Shown here: positions 14,874-23,145 of the stretch, one piece after another | How the letters are laid out: each line of letters opens with the position of its first letter | Numbering within the stretch: the first letter of the stretch is position 1 | Origin: Aquincola sp. | Lineage (GTDB): Bacteria > Pseudomonadota > Gammaproteobacteria > Burkholderiales > Burkholderiaceae_C | Assembly (NCBI GenBank): GCA_022841885.1 | Contig: JALHQP010000028.1 | Span: forward strand, 1-32,831 | DNA: 32,831 bases | Reading direction: 5' to 3' | The notes under the pieces: generated by a model | Seen by the model: the letters and a program-made list of their open reading frames with translations, nothing else | What the model was told of the DNA's origin: nothing | Database searches by the model: none | Translations under genes and position numbers: made by a program

Positions 14874-15497
14874 ATGAGACCGCCGATCGACTTCTATTTC
14901 GACTTCTCGTCACCCTACTCGTACATCGCCAGCGAATGGATCGACGCCGTGGCCGCGCGCCATGGCCGCATGGTGCGCTGGCATGCGGTGCTGCTGGGTG
15001 CCACCTTCCAGGCCGCGGGGCTGAAGAGCCCGGTCGACCACCCGATCAAGCGCGAGTACTCGCTGCGCGACTTCGCACGATCGGCGCGTTTTGCCGGCGT
15101 GCCGTACACGCACCCGGACCGTTTCCCCGTCACGACGCAGAACGCCGCACGCGTGTTCTGGTGGCTGAACGACACGGCCGGCCCCGAGCGCGCAGTGGCC
15201 TGGGCGCATGCCGGGCTGCGCGCCTACTTCACGCAGGGGCAGGACCTGAGCGACCCGGCGGTGCTGCGCGGCGCGCTGCTCACGGCCGGCATCGTCGCGT
15301 CGCAAGCCGAGGCCGTCTACACCGACCCGGCGTGGAAGGAGCGCCTGCGCCGCGAGAACGACAAGGCCATCGCGGCCGGCGTGTTCGGCGCGCCGTTCTT
15401 CGTGGTCGACGGCGAGCCCTTCTGGGGCAACGACCGGCGACCCCAGATCGAAGCCTGGCTCGCGGGCCAGGCCGACTTCGACCACACCGTGCTGTGA
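14874..15497 (+). CDS. 2-hydroxychromene-2-carboxylate isomerase family protein
   Basis: This 207-aa protein has the DsbA/kappa-class glutathione transferase fold. The start IDFYFDFSSPYSYIASEW carries the serine used for glutathione, and the end GVFGAPFFVVDGEPFWGNDRRP is the family's cis-Pro and substrate block. In naphthalene degraders the enzyme interconverts 2-hydroxychromene-2-carboxylate and the open-chain pyruvate with glutathione. No other aromatic-degradation gene is near, so the true substrate is unknown and a general glutathione-dependent isomerase or detoxification role is equally likely. It starts 23 bases after trkH and is followed closely by the rhodanese gene, with which it may share a transcript. 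Confidence 0.9.
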   Translation: MRPPIDFYFDFSSPYSYIASEWIDAVAARHGRMVRWHAVLLGATFQAAGLKSPVDHPIKREYSLRDFARSARFAGVPYTHPDRFPVTTQNAARVFWWLNDTAGPERAVAWAHAGLRAYFTQGQDLSDPAVLRGALLTAGIVASQAEAVYTDPAWKERLRRENDKAIAAGVFGAPFFVVDGEPFWGNDRRPQIEAWLAGQADFDHTVL

Positions 15498-15510
15498 AGG
15501 GATGCTGGCG

Positions 15511-15906
15511 ATGAAGAAGTCCGTCAAGTCGATGGTCGACGACGCGATGAGCGTGATCACCACCTACAGCGTCGAGGACGCGATGGAGCTGCACGGCCGC
15601 GACGACGTGCAGTTCGTCGACCTGCGCGACGTGCGCGAGCTCGAGCGCGAGGGCGTGATCCCCGGCGCCTTCCACGCGCCGCGCGGCATGCTCGAGTTCT
15701 GGGTCGACCCCGAGAGTCCGTACCACAAGCCGGTGTTCGGCCAGGACAAGCGCTTCGTCCTGTTCTGCGCCGCCGGCTGGCGTTCGGCGCTGGCCACCAA
15801 GACGCTGCAGGACATGGGCCTGCCGAAGGTCGCGCACATCGACGGCGGCTTCAGCGCGTGGAAGGAGAAGGGCGCGCCGACCGCGGACAAGCCGAAGAAG
15901 GGCTGA
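15511..15906 (+). CDS. Rhodanese-like sulfurtransferase
   Basis: This single-domain rhodanese has 131 residues. The active-site loop is FCAAGWRSALA with the persulfide cysteine at C86. The domain markers VQFVDLRDVRELEREGVIPGA and HIDGGFSAWKEKG are standard. I prefer the ATG at 15511 (MKKSVKSM) because AAGGGA at 15497-15502 is then eight bases upstream; the earlier in-frame ATG at 15502 would overlap that site and add three residues. There is no signal peptide, so it is cytoplasmic. The C-terminus is a short Lys-rich tail. It might handle sulfane sulfur, and a sulfide dehydrogenase is coded about 11 kb away, but there is no direct genetic link. Confidence 0.9.
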   Translation: MKKSVKSMVDDAMSVITTYSVEDAMELHGRDDVQFVDLRDVRELEREGVIPGAFHAPRGMLEFWVDPESPYHKPVFGQDKRFVLFCAAGWRSALATKTLQDMGLPKVAHIDGGFSAWKEKGAPTADKPKKG

Positions 15907-15931
15907 GCCGCCTGCAAGCTGGGGCCGCGGT

Positions 15932-15979
15932 CCCTAGCAGTAGGGCCCTAGGAGCAGAAGTAGGGCCCTAGCAGTAGGG
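15932..15979. repeat. CTAG-rich palindromic repeat cluster
   Basis: The 14-mer CCCTAGCAGTAGGG occurs at 15932-15945 and 15966-15979. Between and overlapping them, the perfect palindrome TAGGGCCCTA occurs at 15941-15950 and 15961-15970, a 20-bp period. Each 14-mer is also an inverted repeat (CCCTA/TAGGG, 4-nt loop). CTAG is rare in most proteobacterial DNA, so this density is notable. It lies in the 163-bp gap before the subtilisin-like gene. Confidence 0.75.
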
Positions 15980-16039
15980 TGCTCGAATCGAGGGCACAAC
16001 GCTGCCTAGGGGTGACGCATCGCGCCACCGTCTCCTAGA

Positions 16040-16052
16040 TTGGTTTCACCAA
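16040..16052 (+). promoter_or_regulatory. Small hairpin ahead of the subtilisin-like gene
   Basis: TTGGT (16040-16044) and ACCAA (16048-16052) form a 5-bp stem with a 3-nt loop just before the ribosome binding site AGGGAGA (16057-16063). It may influence translation but is short. An in-frame TTG at 16040 lies inside it and is not the preferred start. Confidence 0.25.
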
Positions 16053-16069
16053 CTCCAGGGAGACATGCG

Positions 16070-18937
16070 ATGAACACCCCCACCAAGGGCGCTTCGCCCT
16101 TCACCTTCGACCATCCCGCCGCCGGTCCCAGCCGCGCCGATCCGACGCTCGCGGCCGTGCGCTGGCACGACCATCTGGCCGCCGACGAACGCATGCGAGC
16201 GTTGGCCGACGCTGGCATGGCGCTGTTCACCCTGCCGTCGCAGGGCGACGCACCCCTGGTGCAGGTGAACCAGACCGACGGCCTGTCGTGGGTCTGCGTT
16301 GCCGGCGGTGGCGCGCTGCCCGACGCAGCGTTGAAGAAGCTCGAGGCCAGCCCGCTCGTGCAGTGGGTGATGCCTGCGCTGCGCCCCGAGTCGGCGGTGC
16401 GCGCCAAGGGGGGCACCGAGCTGTCGCCCGGCGTCGGCGCCGACATGGTGGCCTTCACGGTGAACCCGACGCGGCTGTACGTGCGCCAGACCGCGTTCGA
16501 CCAGGGCGGCGGCGCGCGCGCGATGCCCACCGGGCTGAGCGCGCAGCCGACGCAACCGTCGCGCCTGCGCGGCTATGTCACGGTGCAGGTCGATGCGCCG
16601 AGCTTCGTCGCCGGCCGCACGGCGCTGCACATGGGCAGCCAGATCGCGTCCAGCCTGCAGTTGCAGGCCAGTCGCAGCGCGGGTGGCGGCAACGCGCCGG
16701 CGGACATCCGCTACGAGACGATTCCGCTGTTGTCGCCGATGGCGCATGCGCAGCACGCCGAACCGCGCGCGGCGCGCGGCGACGGCGAACTCTCGTGCCG
16801 ACCCCCGAGCGAGCCCTACACGCCCAACGACCCGATGTTCGGCAACCAGTGGGCGTTGCAGCGCATCCAGGCGCCGCGCGGCTGGCAGATCGCACGCGGC
16901 GTGCCCAGCGTCACGGTGGCGGTGATCGACCAGGGTGTCGAGCTCGGCCACCCGGACCTGCTGTTGCACCCGAACTCGTGGAACGCGTCGAACGACCTGC
17001 CCGACGGCAGCCCGGTGGGCAACCACGGCACGCCCTGCGCCGGCATCATCGGCGCGCGCATGGACAACGCACTCGGCCTCGCGGGCGTGGCCGGCGGCGT
17101 GCGCATCATGGCCATCGCCACCTCGACCTGGGCCGACGCCGACATCGCCGAGGGCCTGTACTTCGCGGCCGACCACGGCGCGCAGGTCGTCAGCATGAGC
17201 TTCGGTGTCTACGCGTCCTGGGGCATGTGGGACTTCGACCTGATCCGCGACGCCTTGCAGTACGCGCACGATCAGGGCCTGGTGCTGGTGGCCGCCTCGG
17301 GCAACGAGAACTGGAACCAGTCGCGCTTCCCGGGCAGCGACGCGCGCACGCTGTGCGTGGGGGGCAGCAACCGCACGGACGAGCGCAAGCGCGTCGGCGA
17401 CACGTCGATCGAGCCCGGCTGGGGTGCGAGCTGGGGCCCCGACGTCGACGTGGTGGCACCCTGCCTCGAGATCGTTGCGACCGACCGCCTGGGCGGTGCG
17501 GGCTACACCCTCAACGACTACACCGAGCGCTTCAACGGCACCTCCTCGGCCACGCCGCTGGTGGCCGGCCTGGCCGCACTGCTGAAGTCGCTGAGCCCTA
17601 CGCTGAGCAACGTGCAGGTGCGCAGCCTGATCGAGCGCAGCTGCGACAAGATCTCGCCCGCGCTGTACGCCTACGCCAACGTGGCCGGCAAGCCCAGCGG
17701 CACCTGGCACGAGGAGGTGGGCTACGGACGCATCAACGTCGAGCGCACGCTGCTCGAGGCCTGTGCCGAGGCCTGCCACTGCGACGAAGGCTGCAGTGGC
17801 TGCGGCGGCGAGTGCGTCGAGCCGACGCCGGCGCCGTGCCGCGGCCCGTCGCCGGTGCCCTGGCTGCCCTTCGACCGCTGCATGTACTTCTACGAGGTGC
17901 GCAGCTTCGACGGCAGCAGCGGCTTGAACAACAACGCCGCAGGCCAGCGTCTGCGCCTGCGCGTGACCTACCAGCATTGCCTGAAGCTCATCGGGCGCCA
18001 GCAAGGCCCGCTGCTGTACACCACCACGCTGTTGCCGGGCGAGCAGGTGCGCCTGTTCGAGTACGACCGCTACCGCCGCACGCGCGCCGAGACGCAGCGC
18101 GTGTCGGTGCACACCTCGTTGCGCCAGACCCTCAGCGCGCTGTCGCAGAGCCGCCGCTCGAGCGCGAGCTCGGCCTACTTCGACACCCTCAACGAGATCC
18201 GGACCCATGCCGACAGCTCGGTGTCGGCCGGCGGCGGGCTGGCGGGCTTCTTCGGCGCGCCCTCGGTCAAGGGCGAGTTCGGCGTCGACACCGAGACCAC
18301 GGTGGCCAGCGGCGGTTCGGTGCGCACCGCGTCCGAGCAGTTCACGCAGATGGCGCTCACCGCGTCGCAGGCCATCGAGGCCGAGCGCTCGCTGGTGGTC
18401 AGCACCTTCGAGGAGCAGGAACACGTCAACACCACGGCGCGCCAGCTGCACAACGCCAACCACTGCTACGCCGTCACCTACTACGTGCGCCGCGTGATGG
18501 AGGCCTACGAGGTGCACTCGCGCATCGAGTCGGTGGAGTGGCGCCTGGGCGACGGGATGGCTTGGCGCTCGGTGGACGACCTGGCCGGCGTGCCCGACGC
18601 GCTGCGCAACCTGATCCGCGGCCTGGTCAAGGAACTGCGCAAGGACGGCGACGCCGCGCACGACGCGCGTTCGATCACCGTGCCCACCGACGGCACGGTG
18701 TACGAGGCCGAGCTCGCGCACTGCGCGTCCTGCGAGCCGGTGCGCCTGGCCGAGGACCAGGTGCGCCTCGAGCAGCTGCGCCTGCAGGCGCGCCGCGCCT
18801 GCCTGGAGACCGAGCTGCTCGAGCTCGAGGTCGAGCGACGTCGCCGCGCCGGACCCGAGGCCGCGGTGCTCAGCCTCGGGGCCTGGCCGCTCGGCGGCAT
18901 GGCGACGCCGATGGAGGGCGGCGGCCACACGCACTGA
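16070..18937 (+). CDS. Subtilisin-like (S8) serine peptidase with Cys-rich linker and large unassigned C-terminal region
   Basis: The 955-aa product has a complete S8 triad: D287 in VAVIDQGVELGHPDL, H319 in GNHGTPCAGIIGA and S492 in FNGTSSATPLVAGLAAL, with oxyanion N412 in AASGNEN. Residues 1-245 are a long N-terminal region, perhaps a propeptide-like domain. No signal peptide is present, so the protein is cytoplasmic or leaves by a non-Sec route. Residues 565-582 hold six cysteines (spacing C-x3-C-x-C-x3-C-x2-C-x3-C). Residues 600-890 form a region I cannot assign, with LLPGEQVRLFEYDRYRR, a Ser/Gly-rich middle and NHCYAVTYYVRRV; CASC follows at 885-888. A Leu/Glu/Arg-rich helix (about 890-926) is probably coiled coil, and the end is HTH. 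ATG 16070 is set by AGGGAGA. It is a lone gene. Confidence 0.88.
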   Translation: MNTPTKGASPFTFDHPAAGPSRADPTLAAVRWHDHLAADERMRALADAGMALFTLPSQGDAPLVQVNQTDGLSWVCVAGGGALPDAALKKLEASPLVQWVMPALRPESAVRAKGGTELSPGVGADMVAFTVNPTRLYVRQTAFDQGGGARAMPTGLSAQPTQPSRLRGYVTVQVDAPSFVAGRTALHMGSQIASSLQLQASRSAGGGNAPADIRYETIPLLSPMAHAQHAEPRAARGDGELSCRPPSEPYTPNDPMFGNQWALQRIQAPRGWQIARGVPSVTVAVIDQGVELGHPDLLLHPNSWNASNDLPDGSPVGNHGTPCAGIIGARMDNALGLAGVAGGVRIMAIATSTWADADIAEGLYFAADHGAQVVSMSFGVYASWGMWDFDLIRDALQYAHDQGLVLVAASGNENWNQSRFPGSDARTLCVGGSNRTDERKRVGDTSIEPGWGASWGPDVDVVAPCLEIVATDRLGGAGYTLNDYTERFNGTSSATPLVAGLAALLKSLSPTLSNVQVRSLIERSCDKISPALYAYANVAGKPSGTWHEEVGYGRINVERTLLEACAEACHCDEGCSGCGGECVEPTPAPCRGPSPVPWLPFDRCMYFYEVRSFDGSSGLNNNAAGQRLRLRVTYQHCLKLIGRQQGPLLYTTTLLPGEQVRLFEYDRYRRTRAETQRVSVHTSLRQTLSALSQSRRSSASSAYFDTLNEIRTHADSSVSAGGGLAGFFGAPSVKGEFGVDTETTVASGGSVRTASEQFTQMALTASQAIEAERSLVVSTFEEQEHVNTTARQLHNANHCYAVTYYVRRVMEAYEVHSRIESVEWRLGDGMAWRSVDDLAGVPDALRNLIRGLVKELRKDGDAAHDARSITVPTDGTVYEAELAHCASCEPVRLAEDQVRLEQLRLQARRACLETELLELEVERRRRAGPEAAVLSLGAWPLGGMATPMEGGGHTH

Positions 18938-18975
18938 GCCGTCGCCACGCGGCCGCGCTCCTCGGAGGCTGTACA

Positions 18976-18999
18976 GTTGACGTTTACGTAAACGTCAAC
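18976..18999 (+). promoter_or_regulatory. Perfect 24-bp palindromic operator of the liu operon
   Basis: The half-site GTTGACGTTTAC (18976-18987) is followed at once by its exact reverse complement. The palindrome sits 26 bases before the liuB start, and TTGACG inside the left half resembles a -35 box; I see no clear -10. Its ACGT/GTAAAC character resembles sites described for regulators of branched-chain amino acid degradation (LiuR, MerR family; LiuQ, TetR family). The regulator gene is not in the window. Confidence 0.8.
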
Positions 19000-19025
19000 C
19001 AAGACGGCTTCCGAGGAGACCCTGC

Positions 19026-20633
19026 ATGCCGACCCTGGCGTCCAAGCTCAACCCGCGCTCGGAGGAATTCAAGGCCAATGCGGCGGCGATGCGCGCGCTG
19101 GTCGAGGACCTGAACGCGAAGCTGGCGCAGATTGCGCAGGGCGGCGGCGAGGGCCCGCGCGCCAAGCACCTGGCGCGCGGCAAGCTGCTGCCGCGCGACC
19201 GCGTCGAGCGTCTGCTCGACCCCGACACGCCCTTCCTCGAGATCGCGCCGCTGGCCGCGCTGGACATGCACAACAACGACGCGCCGGGCGCGGGCCTGAT
19301 CGCGGGCATCGGCCGCGTGGCCGGCGTCGAGTGCATGGTGGTGTGCAACGACGCCACCGTGAAGGGCGGCACCTACTACCCGATGACGGTGAAGAAGCAC
19401 CTGCGCGCGCAGGAGATCGCGCAGCAGAACCGGCTGCCGTGCATCTACCTCGTCGACTCGGGCGGTGCCAACCTGCCGAACCAGGACGACGTGTTCCCCG
19501 ACCGCGACCACTTCGGCCGCATCTTCTACAACCAGGCGCAGATGAGCGCGGCCGGCATCCCGCAGATCGCGGTGGTGATGGGCTCGTGCACCGCCGGTGG
19601 CGCCTACATGCCGGCGATGAGCGACGAGTCGATCATCGTCAAGGAGCAAGGCACCATCTTCCTCGGCGGCCCGCCGCTGGTGAAGGCCGCGATCGGCGAG
19701 GTGGTCAGTGCCGAGGACCTGGGCGGCGGCGACGTGCACACCCGCCTGTCGGGCGTGGTCGACCACCTGGCGCAGGACGACATGCACGCGCTGGCGATCG
19801 CGCGTGCCGCGGTCGCTCGCCTGAACTGGACCAAGCAGCCGGCGATGAAACGGGTGCCGCCGCGTGCGCCGCTGCTGCCGGCCGACGAGTTGCACGGCGT
19901 CATTCCCACCGACACGCGCAAGCCCTACGACGTGCGCGAGATCATCGCCCGCATCGTCGACGCGTCGGAGTTCGACGAGTTCAAGGCGCGCTACGGCGCC
20001 ACGCTGGTCACCGGCTTCGCGCACATCGAGGGCATGCCGGTGGGCATCGTCGCCAACAACGGCGTGCTGTTCTCCGAGAGCGCGATGAAGGGTGCGCACT
20101 TCATCGAGCTGTGCGGCCAACGCAAGGTGCCGCTGGTGTTTCTGCAGAACATCACCGGCTTCATGGTCGGCAAGAAGTACGAGAACGAGGGCATCGCCAA
20201 GCACGGCGCCAAGATGGTCACCGCGGTGTCCACCGTCAACGTGCCCAAGTTCACCGTCATCATCGGCGGCAGCTTCGGCGCCGGCAACTACGGCATGTGC
20301 GGCCGCGCCTTCGGCCCGCGCATGCTGTGGATGTGGCCCAACGCGCGCATCAGCGTGATGGGCGGCGAGCAGGCGGCGAGCGTGCTGGCCACCGTCAAGC
20401 GCGACGGCATCGAGGGCAAGGGCGGCCAATGGTCGGCGGACGAGGAGGCGAAGTTCAAACAGCCGATCCTCGACCAGTTCGCGCACCAGGCGCATCCGTA
20501 CTACGCCAGCGCGCGCTTGTGGGACGACGGCGTGATCGACCCCGCCGACACGCGGCGCGTGCTCGCGCTCGCCCTGTCGGCGAGCCTGAACGCGCCGATT
20601 CCCGACGTGAAGTTCGGCGTGTTCCGGATGTGA
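19026..20633 (+). CDS. liuB: 3-methylcrotonyl-CoA carboxylase, carboxyltransferase (beta) subunit
   Basis: With the biotin subunit (23771-25780) it carboxylates 3-methylcrotonyl-CoA to 3-methylglutaconyl-CoA in leucine breakdown. The 535-aa product has the crotonase-type carboxyltransferase halves with [40 protein letters not shown] and [20 protein letters not shown], followed by [16 protein letters not shown]. These, and [19 protein letters not shown], are typical of MCC beta rather than propionyl-CoA carboxylase. GAGGAG (19013-19018) lies seven bases before the ATG. A palindromic operator stands directly upstream, so this is the first gene of a regulated operon. Its stop overlaps the GTG of the next gene. 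Confidence 0.96.
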   Translation: MPTLASKLNPRSEEFKANAAAMRALVEDLNAKLAQIAQGGGEGPRAKHLARGKLLPRDRVERLLDPDTPFLEIAPLAALDMHNNDAPGAGLIAGIGRVAGVECMVVCNDATVKGGTYYPMTVKKHLRAQEIAQQNRLPCIYLVDSGGANLPNQDDVFPDRDHFGRIFYNQAQMSAAGIPQIAVVMGSCTAGGAYMPAMSDESIIVKEQGTIFLGGPPLVKAAIGEVVSAEDLGGGDVHTRLSGVVDHLAQDDMHALAIARAAVARLNWTKQPAMKRVPPRAPLLPADELHGVIPTDTRKPYDVREIIARIVDASEFDEFKARYGATLVTGFAHIEGMPVGIVANNGVLFSESAMKGAHFIELCGQRKVPLVFLQNITGFMVGKKYENEGIAKHGAKMVTAVSTVNVPKFTVIIGGSFGAGNYGMCGRAFGPRMLWMWPNARISVMGGEQAASVLATVKRDGIEGKGGQWSADEEAKFKQPILDQFAHQAHPYYASARLWDDGVIDPADTRRVLALALSASLNAPIPDVKFGVFRM

Positions 20634-21208
20634 ACGCCGTGCTGGTTCGCCCGCTCGCACCGAGCGACTCGCTCGAAGGCCTCACTGCGCTGCTGCACCG
20701 CGCCTACGCGCGGCTGGGCGCGATGGGCCTGAACTTCACTGCGGTGGACCAGAGCGTCGAGACGACGCGCCAGCGTTTTGCGAGCGGCCAGGGTTTCGTG
20801 CTCGACAACGGCGGTGCGCTGATCGGCTGCGTCGTCGTGGCCGGCCCCTTCGACCCCGAGCGCCATCCCGGGGTGCTGCGCAGTCCCTGGTACCTGCGGC
20901 GCGACGTGGCGCACCTGCACCAGCTGGCGGTGGATCCGGCGCACCAGGGCCAGGGCCATGGCGACCGGCTGGTCGATGCCTGCGAGGCCTGGGCGCGCGA
21001 GCAGGGCTACCACACCATCGCGCTCGACACCGCCGAGCCAGCACAGCACCTGCGCACGCGCTATGCGCGCCTGGGCTACGCCGAGGTTGATCAGGTGCAA
21101 TGGGACGGCAAGCGCTACCGCAGCCTGATCCTCGTCAAGCCGCTGGTCGGGGCCATGCCCACGGCGGACGACGCCGCGCACCGCGATGCCCTCGCACCGG
21201 TTGCCTGA
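20630..21208 (+). CDS. GNAT family N-acetyltransferase
   Basis: This 192-aa protein has the acetyl-CoA binding motif of GNAT enzymes, [20 protein letters not shown] (strand 4, Q-G-Q-G-H-G loop, helix 3), followed by [20 protein letters not shown]. The start is taken as the GTG at 20630, which overlaps the liuB stop in a GTGA; another GTG at 20639 is possible. It is embedded in the liu operon between liuB and the acyl-CoA dehydrogenase, with tight spacing on both sides, so it is co-expressed with leucine degradation. Its substrate is unknown. Lysine acetylation of pathway enzymes or acetylation of a small metabolite are both speculative. Confidence 0.87.
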   Translation: MNAVLVRPLAPSDSLEGLTALLHRAYARLGAMGLNFTAVDQSVETTRQRFASGQGFVLDNGGALIGCVVVAGPFDPERHPGVLRSPWYLRRDVAHLHQLAVDPAHQGQGHGDRLVDACEAWAREQGYHTIALDTAEPAQHLRTRYARLGYAEVDQVQWDGKRYRSLILVKPLVGAMPTADDAAHRDALAPVA

Positions 21209-21215
21209 GACTTCG

Positions 21216-22349
21216 ATGGACAACGTCCACCTCACCCCCGAGCACGAGCACTTCCGCGAGCAAATCGCACGCTTCGTCGCGCGCGAGGTCGAGCCGCATG
21301 GCGAGGCCTGGGAGGCGGCGGGCATGGTGCCGCGCGAGGTGCTGCGCAAGATGGGCGACGCCGGCTTCCTTGGCCTGATGTACGAGGGCGCCTATGGCGG
21401 CGCCGAGGCCGACGCGCTGACCAACCTGGTCTTTGCCGAGGCGCTGTCGCAGAGCAGCTTCGCCGGTTTCGTGATCACGGTGCTGGTGCACACCGACATG
21501 GCCAGTCCCCACCTGCACCACGCCGGCACGCCGGCGCAGAAGGCGAAGTACCTGCCGGGCGTGATCGCGGGCCGCACCATCACCGCCGTGGCGATCACCG
21601 AACCCGGTGCGGGGTCGGACGTGGCGGGCCTGCGCACCCGTGCGCGCCGCGACGGCAGCGAATGGGTGCTCGACGGCAGCAAGCTGTTCATCACCAACGG
21701 CGTGCATGCCGACTTGTACTTCGTGGCCGCGCGCACCGGCGAAGCCCGGCACGCGATCTCGATGTTCATCGTCGAGAAGGGCACACCGGGCTTCACGGTC
21801 GGCCGCGCGCTCGACAAGGCGGGCTGGCGCTCGTCCGACACGGCCGAGCTGGTGTTCGAGGGCTGCCGCATCCCGGCCGAGCACCTGCTCGGCGAGGAGG
21901 GCCGGGGCTTCCACTCGGTGATGAAGAACTTCCAGACCGAGCGCATCGCGCTCGGCGCGATGGCGGTCGGCCACTGCCAGCGCGCACTGGAGCTCACGCG
22001 CGAGTACGTGCGCGACCGCCAGGCCTTCGGGGCCACGCTGTGGGACAAGCAGGCGGTGCGCCAGCGCCTGGCCATGCTCGACGCCAAGACGCGCGCCGCG
22101 CGCGCCTACCTCTACCACTGCGCCTGGCTCGTGACGCAAGGCCGCGACGTGGTGCAGGACGTGTCGCTGCTCAAGGCGCTGACCGGCGAACTGGTCAACG
22201 AGGTGGTCCAGGGCTGCCAGCAGTTCCACGGCGGCATGGGCTACATGCGCGGCACGCCGATCGAGCGCCTGTGGCGCGACGCGCGCGTGCTGGCCATCGG
22301 CGGCGGCGCCACCGAGGTCATGCTCGAAGAAGCGGCGAAGAGGTATTGA
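21216..22349 (+). CDS. Acyl-CoA dehydrogenase
   Basis: This 377-aa FAD enzyme oxidises an acyl-CoA to the 2-enoyl-CoA. The usual blocks are present: TAVAITEPGAGSDVAGLRTR (FAD/substrate), GSEWVLDGSKLFITNG, DRQAFGATLWDKQAVRQRLA and QQFHGGMGYMRGTPIERLWRDAR. The C-terminal position that is Glu in short- and medium-chain enzymes (YEG) reads IGGG here. A Glu is instead in FQTERIALGAM, the helix-G position used by isovaleryl-CoA and long-chain enzymes. The overall sequence is closer to the long-chain/citronellyl-CoA type than to classic LiuA. In this operon it may do the isovaleryl-CoA step or an added branched-chain substrate. The ATG at 21216 is preferred; one at 21186 would overlap the GNAT gene. 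Confidence 0.92.
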   Translation: MDNVHLTPEHEHFREQIARFVAREVEPHGEAWEAAGMVPREVLRKMGDAGFLGLMYEGAYGGAEADALTNLVFAEALSQSSFAGFVITVLVHTDMASPHLHHAGTPAQKAKYLPGVIAGRTITAVAITEPGAGSDVAGLRTRARRDGSEWVLDGSKLFITNGVHADLYFVAARTGEARHAISMFIVEKGTPGFTVGRALDKAGWRSSDTAELVFEGCRIPAEHLLGEEGRGFHSVMKNFQTERIALGAMAVGHCQRALELTREYVRDRQAFGATLWDKQAVRQRLAMLDAKTRAARAYLYHCAWLVTQGRDVVQDVSLLKALTGELVNEVVQGCQQFHGGMGYMRGTPIERLWRDARVLAIGGGATEVMLEEAAKRY

Positions 22350-22354
22350 TTGCG

Positions 22355-23143
22355 ATGACCACCACGCTCGACATCCGCCGCCCGTCGCCACACGTCGCCG
22401 AGGTCTACTTGAACCGCCCCGAGGTGCGCAACGCGTTCAACGACGGCGTGATCGCCGAACTGACCGACACGTTCCGCACGCTCGGCGCCGAGCCGGGCCT
22501 GCGCGCCATCGTGCTCGGCGGCCACGGCAAGGCCTTCTGTGCCGGCGCCGATCTGACGTGGATGCGCGCGATGGCCGACTACAGCTGGGAGCAGAACCGC
22601 GCCGACGCGACCAAGCTCGCCGAGATGCTGTGGACGATCTGGTCCTGCCCGCTGCCCGTGGTGGGCCGCGTGCATGGCGACTGTTATGCCGGCGGCGTGG
22701 GCCTGGCCGCCGTGTGCGACGTGCTGGTGGCTGCCGAGGGCGTGCAGTTCTGCCTCAGCGAAGCCCGCCTCGGGCTGTTGCCCGCCACCATCGGCCCCTA
22801 CGTCGTGCGCGCGCTCGGGGAGCAGGCGTCGCGGCGCTACTTCACCACTGCCGAACGTTTTTCGGCGGGCGAAGCGCAGCGCCTGGGCTTCGTGCACGAG
22901 TGTGTCGTAGCCGACGCGCTCGACGCCAAGGTCAGCGAGATCGTCGCCACGCTGGTCGCCAACGGGCCGGCCGCGGTCAGGGCCTGCAAGCAGCTCGTGA
23001 AGGACATGGTCCATCGCCCGATCGACGCCGCGCTGCGCGAAGACAGCGCCCGCCGCATCGCCGACATCCGTGCCAGTGCCGAGGGCAAGGAAGGCGTACA
23101 GAGCTTTCTCGACAAGCGCGCACCGGCCTGGAAGGTCGACTGA
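22355..23143 (+). CDS. liuC: Enoyl-CoA hydratase/isomerase family, probable 3-methylglutaconyl-CoA hydratase
   Basis: It probably hydrates 3-methylglutaconyl-CoA to HMG-CoA, the step between MCC and HMG-CoA lyase. The 262-aa product has the crotonase oxyanion-hole motifs GKAFCAGADLTWMRAM and GDCYAGGVGLAAVCD, and the block FCLSEARLGLLPATIGPYVV, which with PATI-PYVV is characteristic of the LiuC group. The C-terminal part, KEGVQSFLDKRAPAW, is the standard family end. The ATG lies five bases after the acyl-CoA dehydrogenase stop. Its position between the two MCC subunit genes supports the specific assignment; a general enoyl-CoA hydratase is the less likely alternative. Confidence 0.9.
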   Translation: MTTTLDIRRPSPHVAEVYLNRPEVRNAFNDGVIAELTDTFRTLGAEPGLRAIVLGGHGKAFCAGADLTWMRAMADYSWEQNRADATKLAEMLWTIWSCPLPVVGRVHGDCYAGGVGLAAVCDVLVAAEGVQFCLSEARLGLLPATIGPYVVRALGEQASRRYFTTAERFSAGEAQRLGFVHECVVADALDAKVSEIVATLVANGPAAVRACKQLVKDMVHRPIDAALREDSARRIADIRASAEGKEGVQSFLDKRAPAWKVD

Positions 23144-23145
23144 CG

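Noticed and set aside
14874-15497. Part of a naphthalene degradation cluster
   Set aside because: The isomerase family is broad, and no dioxygenase, hydratase-aldolase or salicylaldehyde dehydrogenase is near.
15932-15979. CRISPR-like repeats
   Set aside because: The units are only 10-14 bp, occur twice, and lack uniform spacers; no cas gene is present.
16046-18934. Open frame of about 960 codons antisense to the subtilisin-like gene
   Set aside because: It mirrors the coding gene in the complementary frame and is rich in Arg, His, Ala and Gly without any family motif. It is a by-product of G/C third positions.
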